Shown here: positions 16,064-22,257 of the stretch, piece by piece
Position numbering within the stretch: position 1 is the first letter of the stretch
How the letters are laid out: every line of letters starts with the position of its first letter
IMG/VR virus record: IMGVR_UViG_3300050025_000074
Location: 1-22,257 of that record
Strand: one strand, 5' to 3'
DNA length: 22,257 nucleotides
Source: a virus
Program-made: the position numbers and the translations under genes
Notes under the pieces: model-generated
What the model saw: the letters and a program-made list of their open reading frames with translations, nothing else
Told to the model about the DNA's origin: nothing
Database searches by the model: none

Positions 16064-16579
16064 TCAGTAGACCCCGTACCAACCGTTAACGAAGAATAGC
16101 TCGCTGTGTACGCCAGAGGGAGAGCCCAGTAGCTGCTGGATATTCATGGCGACTTTACGTTGTACTTTTTCCTGTTCGTACTTAGTCTGGAAATCTCTGA
16201 TCCATTGCATCCACATTGGTGCTTTATCACTTACCGCGACACTTATTCCACCGTCCGAGAACTGTAGGAAGTTCCTGGTCTGCAAGATACCCACGGACTG
16301 CATAAGAGCTACAGCAGTTCCGCGGAGAGCAAAGGACTGGAAGTGCATACGAAACAGTTCTTCCAGAGTATGGTACCCCAGGTTAGGTGGAGTGCCGGCG
16401 AAGTCAGACAGGAAGTCCATGATAGCCCAAGCTATCATTCTATCTGAGTGTTCCTGTCCTTTGATCAACCGGTTCAGTTGAGGGTGGTCGCGCATGAAGA
16501 AACGTACGGTCTGGATGAAGGCATTGAAGATAGGGCTTACGCCTGCTACTCCATCCAGACCCTGTAGTTCTTGCGCCAT
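16064..16579 (-). CDS. Conserved helical connector-type protein
   Basis: A 171-aa, mostly helical protein with SD AGGAAG before the ATG. Segments such as DHPQLNRLIKGQEHSDRMIA, WAIMDFLSDFAGTPP, LQTRNFLQFSDGGISVAVSD and EQEKVQRKVAMNIQQLLG look like a well-conserved phage protein that I have seen in structural blocks, without a known function. It lies after the capsid and before fibre genes, so a neck or connector role is reasonable. No enzymatic motif is visible. Confidence 0.7.
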   Translation of the reverse strand: MAQELQGLDGVAGVSPIFNAFIQTVRFFMRDHPQLNRLIKGQEHSDRMIAWAIMDFLSDFAGTPPNLGYHTLEELFRMHFQSFALRGTAVALMQSVGILQTRNFLQFSDGGISVAVSDKAPMWMQWIRDFQTKYEQEKVQRKVAMNIQQLLGSPSGVHSELFFVNGWYGVY

Positions 16580-16598
16580 GACTTCCTATCTAGTCTCT

Positions 16599-16901
16599 TC
16601 AACCTTGTCCGCGAGTTCTTCTTTGCGGAGCAGGTATAGCTTGTGCTACCCCTGATACATCTTTTGCTGATGGTACTTCCTTTGGTACTTCTTTCACCGG
16701 CTCATCTTTCTTCACTTTACCGAAGCTGGGGAGTACCACTACTTTTTGAGCTTCTAGTATTCGAATGATTGGGCTATGAGCCACATCCTCAGGTAGCTCC
16801 ATAAAGACCTTACCTCGCTGGTTCATACAGCGGGAAGACTTGGGGAATATGGTCCAACGCTCTACTGAGAGAGCTCGATCTGTGTTGTTGAAAACTCGCA
16901 T
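16599..16901 (-). CDS. Small protein, beta-rich head with disordered basic tail
   Basis: A 100-aa protein with a clear SD (TAGGAGGAC). The first about 60 residues look folded (MRVFNNTDRALSVERWTIFP, PIIRILEAQKVVVLP). The rest is Lys/Glu/Pro-rich with PVKEVPKEVP repeats and ends QRRTRGQG. It is followed 19 bases later by the 171-aa gene. Unknown function. The general build (small folded part plus charged tail) is like the 231-aa protein two genes upstream. Confidence 0.68.
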   Translation of the reverse strand: MRVFNNTDRALSVERWTIFPKSSRCMNQRGKVFMELPEDVAHSPIIRILEAQKVVVLPSFGKVKKDEPVKEVPKEVPSAKDVSGVAQAIPAPQRRTRGQG

Positions 16902-16925
16902 TATGTCCTCCTATTTGAATACCTA

Positions 16926-17183
16926 TCAGGTTCCCTTTGCCGAGCTACTGCCAGGAGCCAGAGATGGCTCACCAATAGCAAGTGCCTTCAGAGCATCATC
17001 CAAATGGAGACACTCCTTCAGGTTGGGCATTAAATCTAAGGGAGAGATTGGTGCGATCTTTCCGTTGCAGCAATCATTGCCAGCTGTCGCATCATAGAGA
17101 ATACCTGTGATGGGTGGCCCATAGCTGGGAATGAGCATAACCTTGTCTCCGTTCTTCGCTTCACGTCCGTTCTTGTAATGCAT
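16926..17183 (-). CDS. Small conserved phage protein (NGREAKNGDKV)
   Basis: An 85-aa protein opening MHYKNGREAKNGDKVMLIPS, an N-terminal pattern I recall in small phage proteins with an SH3/KOW-like barrel. It has a CC pair in GNDCCNG and one more Cys. The C-terminus is disordered (SLAPGSSSAKGT). SD GTAGGAGGAT precedes the ATG by eight bases. No role is known. It sits in a run of small genes after the capsid terminator. Confidence 0.66.
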   Translation of the reverse strand: MHYKNGREAKNGDKVMLIPSYGPPITGILYDATAGNDCCNGKIAPISPLDLMPNLKECLHLDDALKALAIGEPSLAPGSSSAKGT

Positions 17184-17195
17184 AAATCTATCCTC

Positions 17196-17891
17196 CTACT
17201 TGTTATGACGTCTCTTCTTATTCTTGGATACTTGCCCCTCTACCGGCGTCGCGGAAGGAGTATCAAGTGTCAAAGTAGCATCGGGGTCTGGAAGTTCTTC
17301 AGTTACTTCTTCAGAAGTAGCAGTCGGAACTGGCTCTTCCGGCTTTACTTCCGCCACTACTGTGTTGTCAACTACAGGTGGCATTAGATCTGAGAGGGTA
17401 GCAGCACCAGGAGACCCTGATGGGCCAAGAGACTGCTGGCCACAATCTGGGCCAGTCATACCCGGTGGGCCTGCAAGACCTGCATCCCCAGACGGACCAG
17501 GTCCTACCCAATCCTTCAAAGGAACGGGAAGTTCATCAGCAGGAGCTGCTGGTTTCTCGAATAGTAGTCTCCAGTTATCTGTAGAGATTTCCTTCTCTTC
17601 CACGATTTGCATACCTGGCCTCTTTACGTAGATTCTTCCATCCGGCCTCGAATCCACGAAGTAGTTCTCGGGAGTAGTAAAGGCCAGGCGTCCTTCACGA
17701 AGATTCTTTATGATCGTATCTTCCAGAAGCTTGAAAGTTGTTGCGGATATCTTGATAGGTCTCTTCGGCAAAACTACTCTACCGTCTATCCGCAGAACTG
17801 CCCTGTGCTGTGTAGTAGCCACGGCACGTTGAGCTTTAGAACTCTGAGCGCGGCACATGTTCTGAATCGTGTACATCTTCTCTTCAGCCAT
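17196..17891 (-). CDS. Protein with short collagen-like stretch and Lys/Arg-rich end
   Basis: A 231-aa protein, the first gene after the capsid terminator. The ATG at 17891 has SD AGGAAAAA. Residues 1-115 appear folded, with VLRIDGRVVLPKRPIKIS and NYFVDSRPDGRIYVKRPGMQ. A linker then holds a short G-x-y stretch (GPGPSGDAGLAGPPGMTGP, then GPSGSPG), much shorter than in the fibre gene. The rest is acidic and disordered and ends KNKKRRHNK. Unknown function. It could be a capsid- or neck-attached surface protein, since G-x-y runs are used as trimeric stalks. Confidence 0.68.
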   Translation of the reverse strand: MAEEKMYTIQNMCRAQSSKAQRAVATTQHRAVLRIDGRVVLPKRPIKISATTFKLLEDTIIKNLREGRLAFTTPENYFVDSRPDGRIYVKRPGMQIVEEKEISTDNWRLLFEKPAAPADELPVPLKDWVGPGPSGDAGLAGPPGMTGPDCGQQSLGPSGSPGAATLSDLMPPVVDNTVVAEVKPEEPVPTATSEEVTEELPDPDATLTLDTPSATPVEGQVSKNKKRRHNK

Positions 17892-17920
17892 TTGATCTTT
17901 TTCCTATTCTGTGACGCGGC

Positions 17921-17943
17921 TGTACTGGACTGAGTCTAGTACA
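17921..17943. promoter_or_regulatory. 23-bp near-perfect palindrome upstream of the 231-aa gene
   Basis: TGTACTRGACT and its mirror AGTCYAGTACA meet at one central base, with one non-matching pair of positions. It lies between the terminator and the 231-aa gene. A TTGACA (17948-17953, minus strand) lies five bases upstream of it, but no good -10 is seen. It may be an operator or an RNA hairpin in the leader. Confidence 0.45.
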
Positions 17944-17969
17944 AGTGTGTCAATGAGATCTACTCTAAA

Positions 17970-18006
17970 GAAAAAGCGCCAGCGCCCATTCGGAACGCTG
18001 GCGCTT
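17970..18006 (-). terminator. Strong intrinsic terminator after the capsid gene
   Basis: AAGCGCCAGCG and CGCTGGCGCTT form an 11-bp GC-rich stem with an 11-base loop. On the minus strand the stem is followed directly by a TTTTTCTTT tract. It lies 37 bases after the major capsid stop. It has no T-tract on the other strand. Confidence 0.9.
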
Positions 18007-18042
18007 ACTCTATCACAGACTTACCTCTACGATTCTACCTGG

Positions 18043-19164
18043 TTAGAAGATTTCCAGCTGCGGGAAGACGAGACCTTCGTCCACACGATTATTGGATTCG
18101 CCCAGGTCCTCTTCCGACTTTGGAATCACATTTGCCAGCAAGCCATCAATATCAAGAATCGTAGCATCAGCGGAGTAGAGCTCCATCTTGCGTACGGCTG
18201 CGATGTTGATGACTGCCATTCCAATGTCTTCCCAGGACTGCCATGTGATCAAGTTCGCAATCTTGTCGATATAGAACTTGGTGTTATTCAGGATGAAGAA
18301 CTTCCCAAAGAAGTCCGGCTTCGTGAACAGGTAGATATTACCTGGACGAAGGATGTCAGTCTTGATCGTGCGGCAGTATGCCCTACCCAAGAGCAGGTTG
18401 TACTTGTATCCTTCGACCGTAGTCTCGGACACAATCTTGTTACCTACGTCTTCCGCCGTCCACTGAAGGATGTCATCCCAGTCGACTTCAGACATCAGAA
18501 CCATCTCACCACGCAGACGGTTTCCAGACAGCATCTTGAACATGCTCACGAAGTCTGTCTTCTGAACAGGTAGAGATGCCGATGTGGCAGTAGTTGCAGT
18601 ACGAGCAAGTTCGCCCTTACGAACGGAGAACTCGACCGTAGTACCTGCCTGTACCGTAGCGTAGTTCAGGGTCTTTACAGTGCCGCCATTGGCATCCTGC
18701 TGAAGAGCCTGTACTGCAGCTTCGATATGGATGAGGAACTCGCGGTCTTCAATCTCCTGGATGTCCTTCACCGAGTTGTCTTCGATAACCTTGGTGATGG
18801 GCATCTCGTATGCCTGAAGTTCCTGCTCCGTCTTCTCGAACTTTTCCGAGGAGATAGTGAAGAAGGCGACTTCAGCACGGGGTGCGCGAATGAAGCGTGC
18901 AGTGGGTTGGCCACGGAAGGTCAAGGCCATGGCCTTGCTCTTTGGCTCGATATCCACAATCCTCACCAACGTATCGTGATTGACGGACCTTTGGCAATCT
19001 GCTCTAGTCACCTGTTGCGGCGGAATGATCTTCCGTGCGAAGGAGACTTCGCGCAAACGGTCACGGATGTACGTACCAGCGTACTCTGCAATCTTCTCCT
19101 TGCCTTCGCTGCTATCCAGCTTCTGGGTGAAGAGATCATTTAGAATTCTGGAAGGAACGCTCAT
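18043..19164 (-). CDS. Major capsid protein (probable HK97 fold)
   Basis: A 373-aa protein with the character of the HK97-fold shell protein: an N-terminal helical arm (MSVPSRILNDLFTQKL), then RDRLREVSFARKIIPPQQVT, RSVNHDTLVRIVDIEPKSKA, FIRAPRAEVAFFTI, a helix with PITKVIEDNSVKDIQ, and a spine-like helix DREFLIHIEAAVQAL. The central part, MVLMSEVDWDDILQW, is a helix-rich A-domain type stretch. The C-terminal part has GRAYCRTIKTDIL and a final hydrophobic strand region. It has an AAGAGGT SD before the ATG. It is the last gene before the terminator, after scaffold- and decoration-type genes. The hexamer/pentamer assembly role is known of the family; the assignment is from motif and place. Confidence 0.78.
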   Translation of the reverse strand: MSVPSRILNDLFTQKLDSSEGKEKIAEYAGTYIRDRLREVSFARKIIPPQQVTRADCQRSVNHDTLVRIVDIEPKSKAMALTFRGQPTARFIRAPRAEVAFFTISSEKFEKTEQELQAYEMPITKVIEDNSVKDIQEIEDREFLIHIEAAVQALQQDANGGTVKTLNYATVQAGTTVEFSVRKGELARTATTATSASLPVQKTDFVSMFKMLSGNRLRGEMVLMSEVDWDDILQWTAEDVGNKIVSETTVEGYKYNLLLGRAYCRTIKTDILRPGNIYLFTKPDFFGKFFILNNTKFYIDKIANLITWQSWEDIGMAVINIAAVRKMELYSADATILDIDGLLANVIPKSEEDLGESNNRVDEGLVFPQLEIF

Positions 19165-19203
19165 GTTGATTACCTCTTGTTAGAGCCTGTTGATATAACC
19201 CAA

Positions 19204-19656
19204 TTAGCCGAAGGTCTTGAGGAACCTTAGCTTACCACCATTGTTTGCCGGCATACGTGTCACATATCCGAGCACAATGCCACCAGGGGATGCAATCAGA
19301 CCGGACCTTGTAGTACCAGTTGGAGGACCATCTACCGATGCTGAGATGGACAACGGGCCACCAAGAGTCAGACCAGCAGGTGTGAATATACGAGTATCAG
19401 CTTCGTAAGGCCCGGCAAACAGAACTGTCAATTTGCCGATAGCCTGGACGTCGAACCGTCCCTTTTCCGCCCAGACTGCGAAGCCTAGGCCGCCTACAAG
19501 TGACCGTGTGATCTTATAGTCCAGGGTCAGACTTACGAACTCACCGTCAATGATGCAGTTTGGGTTAGTAGGGTTCACATCCTGCTTGTCGGCAAGAGTA
19601 AAATCCCTACGGATGATGTTTTGAACATCCGTTACGATCTCAAGATTTACGAGCAT
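19204..19656 (-). CDS. Beta-rich protein before the capsid gene (decoration candidate)
   Basis: A 150-aa protein with alternating beta stretches (FVSLTLDYKITRSLVG, FDVQAIGKLTVLFAGPY, RSGLIASPGGIVLGYVTRMP) and a basic end. SD AAGGAGACA precedes the ATG by about seven bases. Its place directly before the capsid gene, its size and beta content suit a capsid decoration or head-stabilising protein. No sequence family is certain. A head-closure protein is the other possibility. Confidence 0.65.
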   Translation of the reverse strand: MLVNLEIVTDVQNIIRRDFTLADKQDVNPTNPNCIIDGEFVSLTLDYKITRSLVGGLGFAVWAEKGRFDVQAIGKLTVLFAGPYEADTRIFTPAGLTLGGPLSISASVDGPPTGTTRSGLIASPGGIVLGYVTRMPANNGGKLRFLKTFG

Positions 19657-19699
19657 TTGGGTGTCTCCTTGTGATGCTACTGTTGCCTTCGTTGCCTAG

Positions 19700-20089
19700 C
19701 TACTGCGCTAGACCCCCAAGCAGATATGATTCGAGTGCGTTCTCCCCGTTTCCTTCTACATCACCCGCCACTTTGGCCATCTCTCCATTTGGTGCAGTCA
19801 TGTCAATCGCCTCTTCAATTGCATCGAGCGACCGACCGCTTGCATGGGCTTCCTTGATCTTAGAGACACGCTCACCCAACGAAAGGCCAAGATTGATCTT
19901 CTTGTCCTCCATTGTCTGAGCAATCTTTGTGATCCTATCAGCCAACTTGTACCCCTCTAATGCCTTCTCTGCCTCCGCCAATTTTGTCTGGAGTTGGTCC
20001 TTCTCAGAAGCAAGCTTCCGAAGGACACCAGGCACTTCGGCATAGACCTGAGCGGCCTGGGCTGCACTGATCTTAGTCTTGTTGTCCAT
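19700..20089 (-). CDS. Coiled-coil protein, scaffold-like place
   Basis: A 129-aa protein, mostly helical with heptad-like Lys/Glu/Leu spacing (LRKLASEKDQLQTKLAEAEK, 23-42), acidic in the C-terminal part (GDVEGNGENALESY). It has K-x-A motifs (RKLAS, TKIAQ, AKVAG). The N-terminal KISAAQA (6-12) is repeated near the C-terminal end of the upstream 376-aa protein. SD TAGGAGGAA precedes the ATG. It lies two genes before the capsid. Scaffold or capsid-chaperone activity is inferred from order and from coiled-coil character, not from homology. Confidence 0.65.
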   Translation of the reverse strand: MDNKTKISAAQAAQVYAEVPGVLRKLASEKDQLQTKLAEAEKALEGYKLADRITKIAQTMEDKKINLGLSLGERVSKIKEAHASGRSLDAIEEAIDMTAPNGEMAKVAGDVEGNGENALESYLLGGLAQ

Positions 20090-20100
20090 TTGTGTTCCTC

Positions 20101-21231
20101 CTAGAAACTAGATCCTGTGTTGAACGGTGATGCCGTCCCCCCACCCACTCCCTGACTATCTTTCTCTTTCTGCTTGGACTCGACAAGCGACCGAACCTTT
20201 TCAGCCCTTGCCTTTGCTTCAGACGATGCGTCTGAAGCACCACCCTCTTCAGCAATCTTGCTGAGTAGGGCCCTCGCCGCTACAGCCTGAGCTGCTGAGA
20301 TTTTCACCCCAGCTTCAGATGTATTGGAAAGGTTGTTCTGAAGGACAGTGTCCGTCGACTTCTTCTGAGCTGGTTCATCAAGAACCTCACCCATCTGTTC
20401 TTTTGGCTCTGCCTTCGCCTCACGCTTAGTATAGTCTCTTGCTGCGTCGTTGCTATCGATCATCCTTCTCTGAGCTGCAGCCGGCCCAGGGAGAGAAGGC
20501 ACACCTTCCTCAGAAGCAGTAGCTTCAGGAGGAACATCTGCCAGTTTCTTCATGATACCAAGAACTCGATCTACTTGACTTACTGGAGCAGCAGTCTTTG
20601 TTGCTCCAGCAGGCTTAGTCTCTGTAACCTTCGCAGCTGCTGCCCTCTTCTGAAGCAAAGCAGCACTCTGCTTCAGAATGTCCTTATCCTTCCAGGATTC
20701 ATTTCCTCCCGGAGGGTCATGGATCGTAGTCTCCAAAGCCGTACCAGTGTTGGTCTGGCCAGGTGAAGCAGGGTCTGTACCTGGCTTCATTGGAGGTTGA
20801 TTCTTCTCCGTTGCTTGTCCTACCGCCTCAGACTGTACACCTGGTGTAGGTGTGTCCAAGTTAGTAGGTGTGGCACCTTCACCCTCTCCCGGCCCTATCT
20901 TTGCTTCTGGAGAGCCTGAAGGAGTAGGTGGAGTAATCTCTCCCACCGCGACCTTCAAGAAGTTTTCATTGAGATACTCAATCGCACTGGCCAGTTTAAG
21001 GGCCAGAGCAGAAGAGGTCTTGGTACCCGCCTGTTCTGAGTCATTCCTCTCTGGAACAGTAGCCGGGTTATTGGGTGGTGTATTGGATGCACCGGGGCTC
21101 TTGCTCTTTGCATCCGAAATATCTGTGTTCTCTCCGTTGTGTACGGCTTCGTCATCTGAAGCTGCAAGCTTCTCACGCCTTTCGGCTTCAGACACCGTTG
21201 CCGCAACCATGCTATGTAGCGAAAACTTCAT
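20101..21231 (-). CDS. Long disordered protein with repeated K-x-A motifs
   Basis: A 376-aa protein with the clearest SD of the block (TTAGGAGGACC). It is disordered and Pro/Thr/Glu-rich in the middle (110-180) with short helices separated by it. Most of those helices carry a K-x-A motif: REKLAAS (19-25), LALKLAS (76-82), NFLKVAV (90-96), IMKKLAD (226-232), LLSKIAE (322-328). The region 296-330 includes KISAAQA (310-316). The end is Gly/Ser-rich. No family is recognised. A helix-linker chain of this kind would suit a scaffold that is cut by a prohead protease, or a multi-site adaptor; both are guesses. Confidence 0.72.
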   Translation of the reverse strand: MKFSLHSMVAATVSEAERREKLAASDDEAVHNGENTDISDAKSKSPGASNTPPNNPATVPERNDSEQAGTKTSSALALKLASAIEYLNENFLKVAVGEITPPTPSGSPEAKIGPGEGEGATPTNLDTPTPGVQSEAVGQATEKNQPPMKPGTDPASPGQTNTGTALETTIHDPPGGNESWKDKDILKQSAALLQKRAAAAKVTETKPAGATKTAAPVSQVDRVLGIMKKLADVPPEATASEEGVPSLPGPAAAQRRMIDSNDAARDYTKREAKAEPKEQMGEVLDEPAQKKSTDTVLQNNLSNTSEAGVKISAAQAVAARALLSKIAEEGGASDASSEAKARAEKVRSLVESKQKEKDSQGVGGGTASPFNTGSSF

Positions 21232-21271
21232 CAGGTCCTCCTAAGGATCGTACTAAAGGTGGCGGTTGTTG

Positions 21272-21544
21272 TCATGCCATACTCCCAATGCCTATATCGG
21301 CTCCTGCCGGAGTCCCAAAATTTGGTTGGGAATAGTTAAGGCGTGGCCCAAACTTTGCCGCCGGTTGCACCAGCTTCAGATTCAATGGACCGGGTGCAGT
21401 CGGCGCTTTCGGGAATTGAGTGTTGGTCAGTTTGGCACGTGGAGCCCCAACAGTCTTGGAAACCCAAGGACTATCGGGGGCACGGACTTCTCCGGCCACC
21501 TTGGTCAACTCTTCGAAAAACGCCGACATGCAAATACCGGTCAT
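21272..21544 (-). CDS. Small protein with FFEELTKVAG motif
   Basis: A 90-aa protein of unknown function that begins MTGICMSAFFEELTKVAG. The motif FFEELTKVAG (9-18) is the cleanest example of the shared N-terminal motif. The rest is Pro/Ala/Lys-rich, without clear helices (KAPTAPGPLNLKLVQP). The start is uncertain: neither the ATG at 21544 nor the in-frame ATG at 21529 has an SD, so it may be translationally coupled to the gene upstream, whose stop is 10 bases away. With so little beyond the motif it could serve mainly as a packaged or processed peptide. Confidence 0.65.
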   Translation of the reverse strand: MTGICMSAFFEELTKVAGEVRAPDSPWVSKTVGAPRAKLTNTQFPKAPTAPGPLNLKLVQPAAKFGPRLNYSQPNFGTPAGADIGIGSMA

Positions 21545-21554
21545 TGGGGGTTTG

Positions 21555-22257
21555 TTATTCGTTCCAAGTCACTGGGTAGCCGTTAGCTTCCAGCATCTCG
21601 AGAGCTCTACGCTCTACAGCCAGGTCCAGGGGGGACGCTGTCTTGGTCTCTTCTGCCGCGGGAGGAGCAACAAGGTTACCCTCTGGGTCCACCCAGCCGG
21701 CTTCCTTGGCCATAGCTAGTGCACGCTGTTCAGCAAGGGCATTAAGAGCAGTCTGATCTGCCTCGCCCTTCTTCTCGTGAAGTGCCTTATCTGTGGCCTT
21801 TCCTTCGCGCCAACCCTTACGAGCACCATGAATTTGGCCTGCAATTGATCCAAGACCAGCACCAACCAATGCACCAGCACCAGCACCTTTGCCCGCGCCA
21901 TGCTTGAGTGCCTTACCTAGAGCAGCACCTACTCCAGCACCTACTCCAGCTCCAGCAGCTTGCCCAGCAATACCATGGGTTGTTGCCCTACCGATAGCTC
22001 GTGACCACTTGCCACCCGATGGCTTCTCTTCGCTAGCTTCCTTTTCGATCTCCTTGCACTCTTGTGCAAACGAATGAGCCATCACACGGCCCAGGAAGTC
22101 AGCTTCTGCCACCTTCTCCGCAGCTTCACCTTCCTTCTTCTTCTCTTCTGGGGTCGGCTCGGGCTTATGCTCTTCTGAGGACTCCGGAGAAGCCTCTTGT
22201 GATTCTGGAGTCTCCTTCTTCTCTTCTCCCTCTTCCTTCTTTTGGAACTGTGGAGGA
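21555..22257 (-). CDS. Partial CDS: Lys/Glu-rich glycine-zipper protein (N-terminus outside window)
   Basis: An open frame runs from the right edge to a TAA at 21555, giving 233 visible residues. An internal GTG at 22112 is unlikely to be the start because the frame stays open with the same composition upstream. From the edge: a disordered Glu/Lys/Pro-rich region (KKEEGEEKKETPESQEASPE), a helix (ADFLGRVMAHSFAQECKEIE), a run of Gly/Ala zippers (AAGAGVGAGVGAALGKALKH, AGALVGAGLGSIAG), then a helix with DQTALNALAEQRALAMAKEAGW and a second similar unit, DLAVERRALEMLEANGY. K-x-A motifs occur (EKEAS, AKEAG, TKTAS). It is likely a virion-associated protein similar in build to the 643-aa protein. Confidence 0.78.
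   Translation of the reverse strand, partial: PPQFQKKEEGEEKKETPESQEASPESSEEHKPEPTPEEKKKEGEAAEKVAEADFLGRVMAHSFAQECKEIEKEASEEKPSGGKWSRAIGRATTHGIAGQAAGAGVGAGVGAALGKALKHGAGKGAGAGALVGAGLGSIAGQIHGARKGWREGKATDKALHEKKGEADQTALNALAEQRALAMAKEAGWVDPEGNLVAPPAAEETKTASPLDLAVERRALEMLEANGYPVTWNE

Noticed and set aside
17948-17953. TTGACA as a complete sigma-70 promoter for the 231-aa gene
   Set aside because: No acceptable -10 sequence lies 16-18 bases downstream, so I list only the palindrome and leave the promoter open.
17911-18573. A 220-codon open frame on the plus strand over the capsid gene
   Set aside because: It is antisense to a well-supported capsid gene, crosses the terminator and has no family features. 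Long plus-strand frames over the 643-aa gene (12020-12637, 13098-13664) were rejected for the same reason: they are shadows of Ala/Gly/Pro-rich coding.
22110-22112. GTG as the start of the right-edge protein
   Set aside because: The frame stays open to the window edge with the same Lys/Glu composition and no SD stands before this GTG.

Overview
This window is a late structural-gene block from a tailed phage or prophage with a contractile tail (myovirus morphology). The evidence is a sheath protein, a probable tail tube, a probable HK97-fold major capsid protein, a collagen-like fibre and two homing endonucleases. All supported genes lie on the minus strand, so transcription runs from the right edge (22257) to the left edge (1). 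Genes are packed tightly, with stop/start overlaps and Shine-Dalgarno (SD) sequences of the AGGAGG type, as in phages of bacteria. The host cannot be named from this sequence.

In transcription order: (i) right edge to 18043, the head block: a truncated Lys/Glu-rich glycine-zipper protein, a 90-aa small protein, a 376-aa disordered protein, a 129-aa coiled-coil protein (scaffold-like place), a 150-aa beta-rich protein (decoration candidate) and the 373-aa major capsid protein. A strong intrinsic terminator follows (17970-18006). (ii) 17891-15146, connector-type and minor structural genes: a 231-aa protein with a short collagen stretch, 85-, 100- and 171-aa proteins, a 55-aa two-helix membrane protein and a 222-aa beta-rich protein. 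(iii) 15097-13904, a collagen-like fibre with a glycine-rich tip and 69-bp tandem repeats. (iv) 13894-9206, three large Ala/Gly-rich proteins (643, 405 and 509 aa). The 405-aa one carries an HEFGH zinc-protease motif in a YugP-like setting, and the 509-aa one carries a conserved phage module. (v) 9159-6884, a 75-aa protein resembling the Acb2/Tad1 hairpin family of anti-CBASS/anti-Thoeris sponges, an Fn3-plus-zinc-ribbon protein, a small glycine-zipper protein and a tail-terminator candidate. (vi) 6867-972, a very long (1140 aa) tail sheath, two HNH endonucleases in tandem, then the probable tube. (vii) 961 to the left edge, a truncated DUF5661-like protein with glycine-rich helices.

The most striking pattern is a short motif, F-[FV]-[DE]-E-L-x-K-[ILV]-[AG], near the N-terminus of otherwise unrelated proteins, with a looser K-x-A motif repeated inside the same non-core proteins. 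Many of these proteins also have glycine-zipper helices. A reasonable inference is a set of proteins packed inside the head or tail and ejected, with the motif serving as a targeting or prohead-protease processing signal. A metalloprotease among them, a candidate immune-evasion gene in the tail block, and signs of homing-endonuclease invasion between sheath and tube (SD-sequestering hairpin, vestigial tube start) are the other points worth checking. No gap over 300 bases lacks a gene. I found no tRNA, rRNA, CRISPR or insertion sequence.
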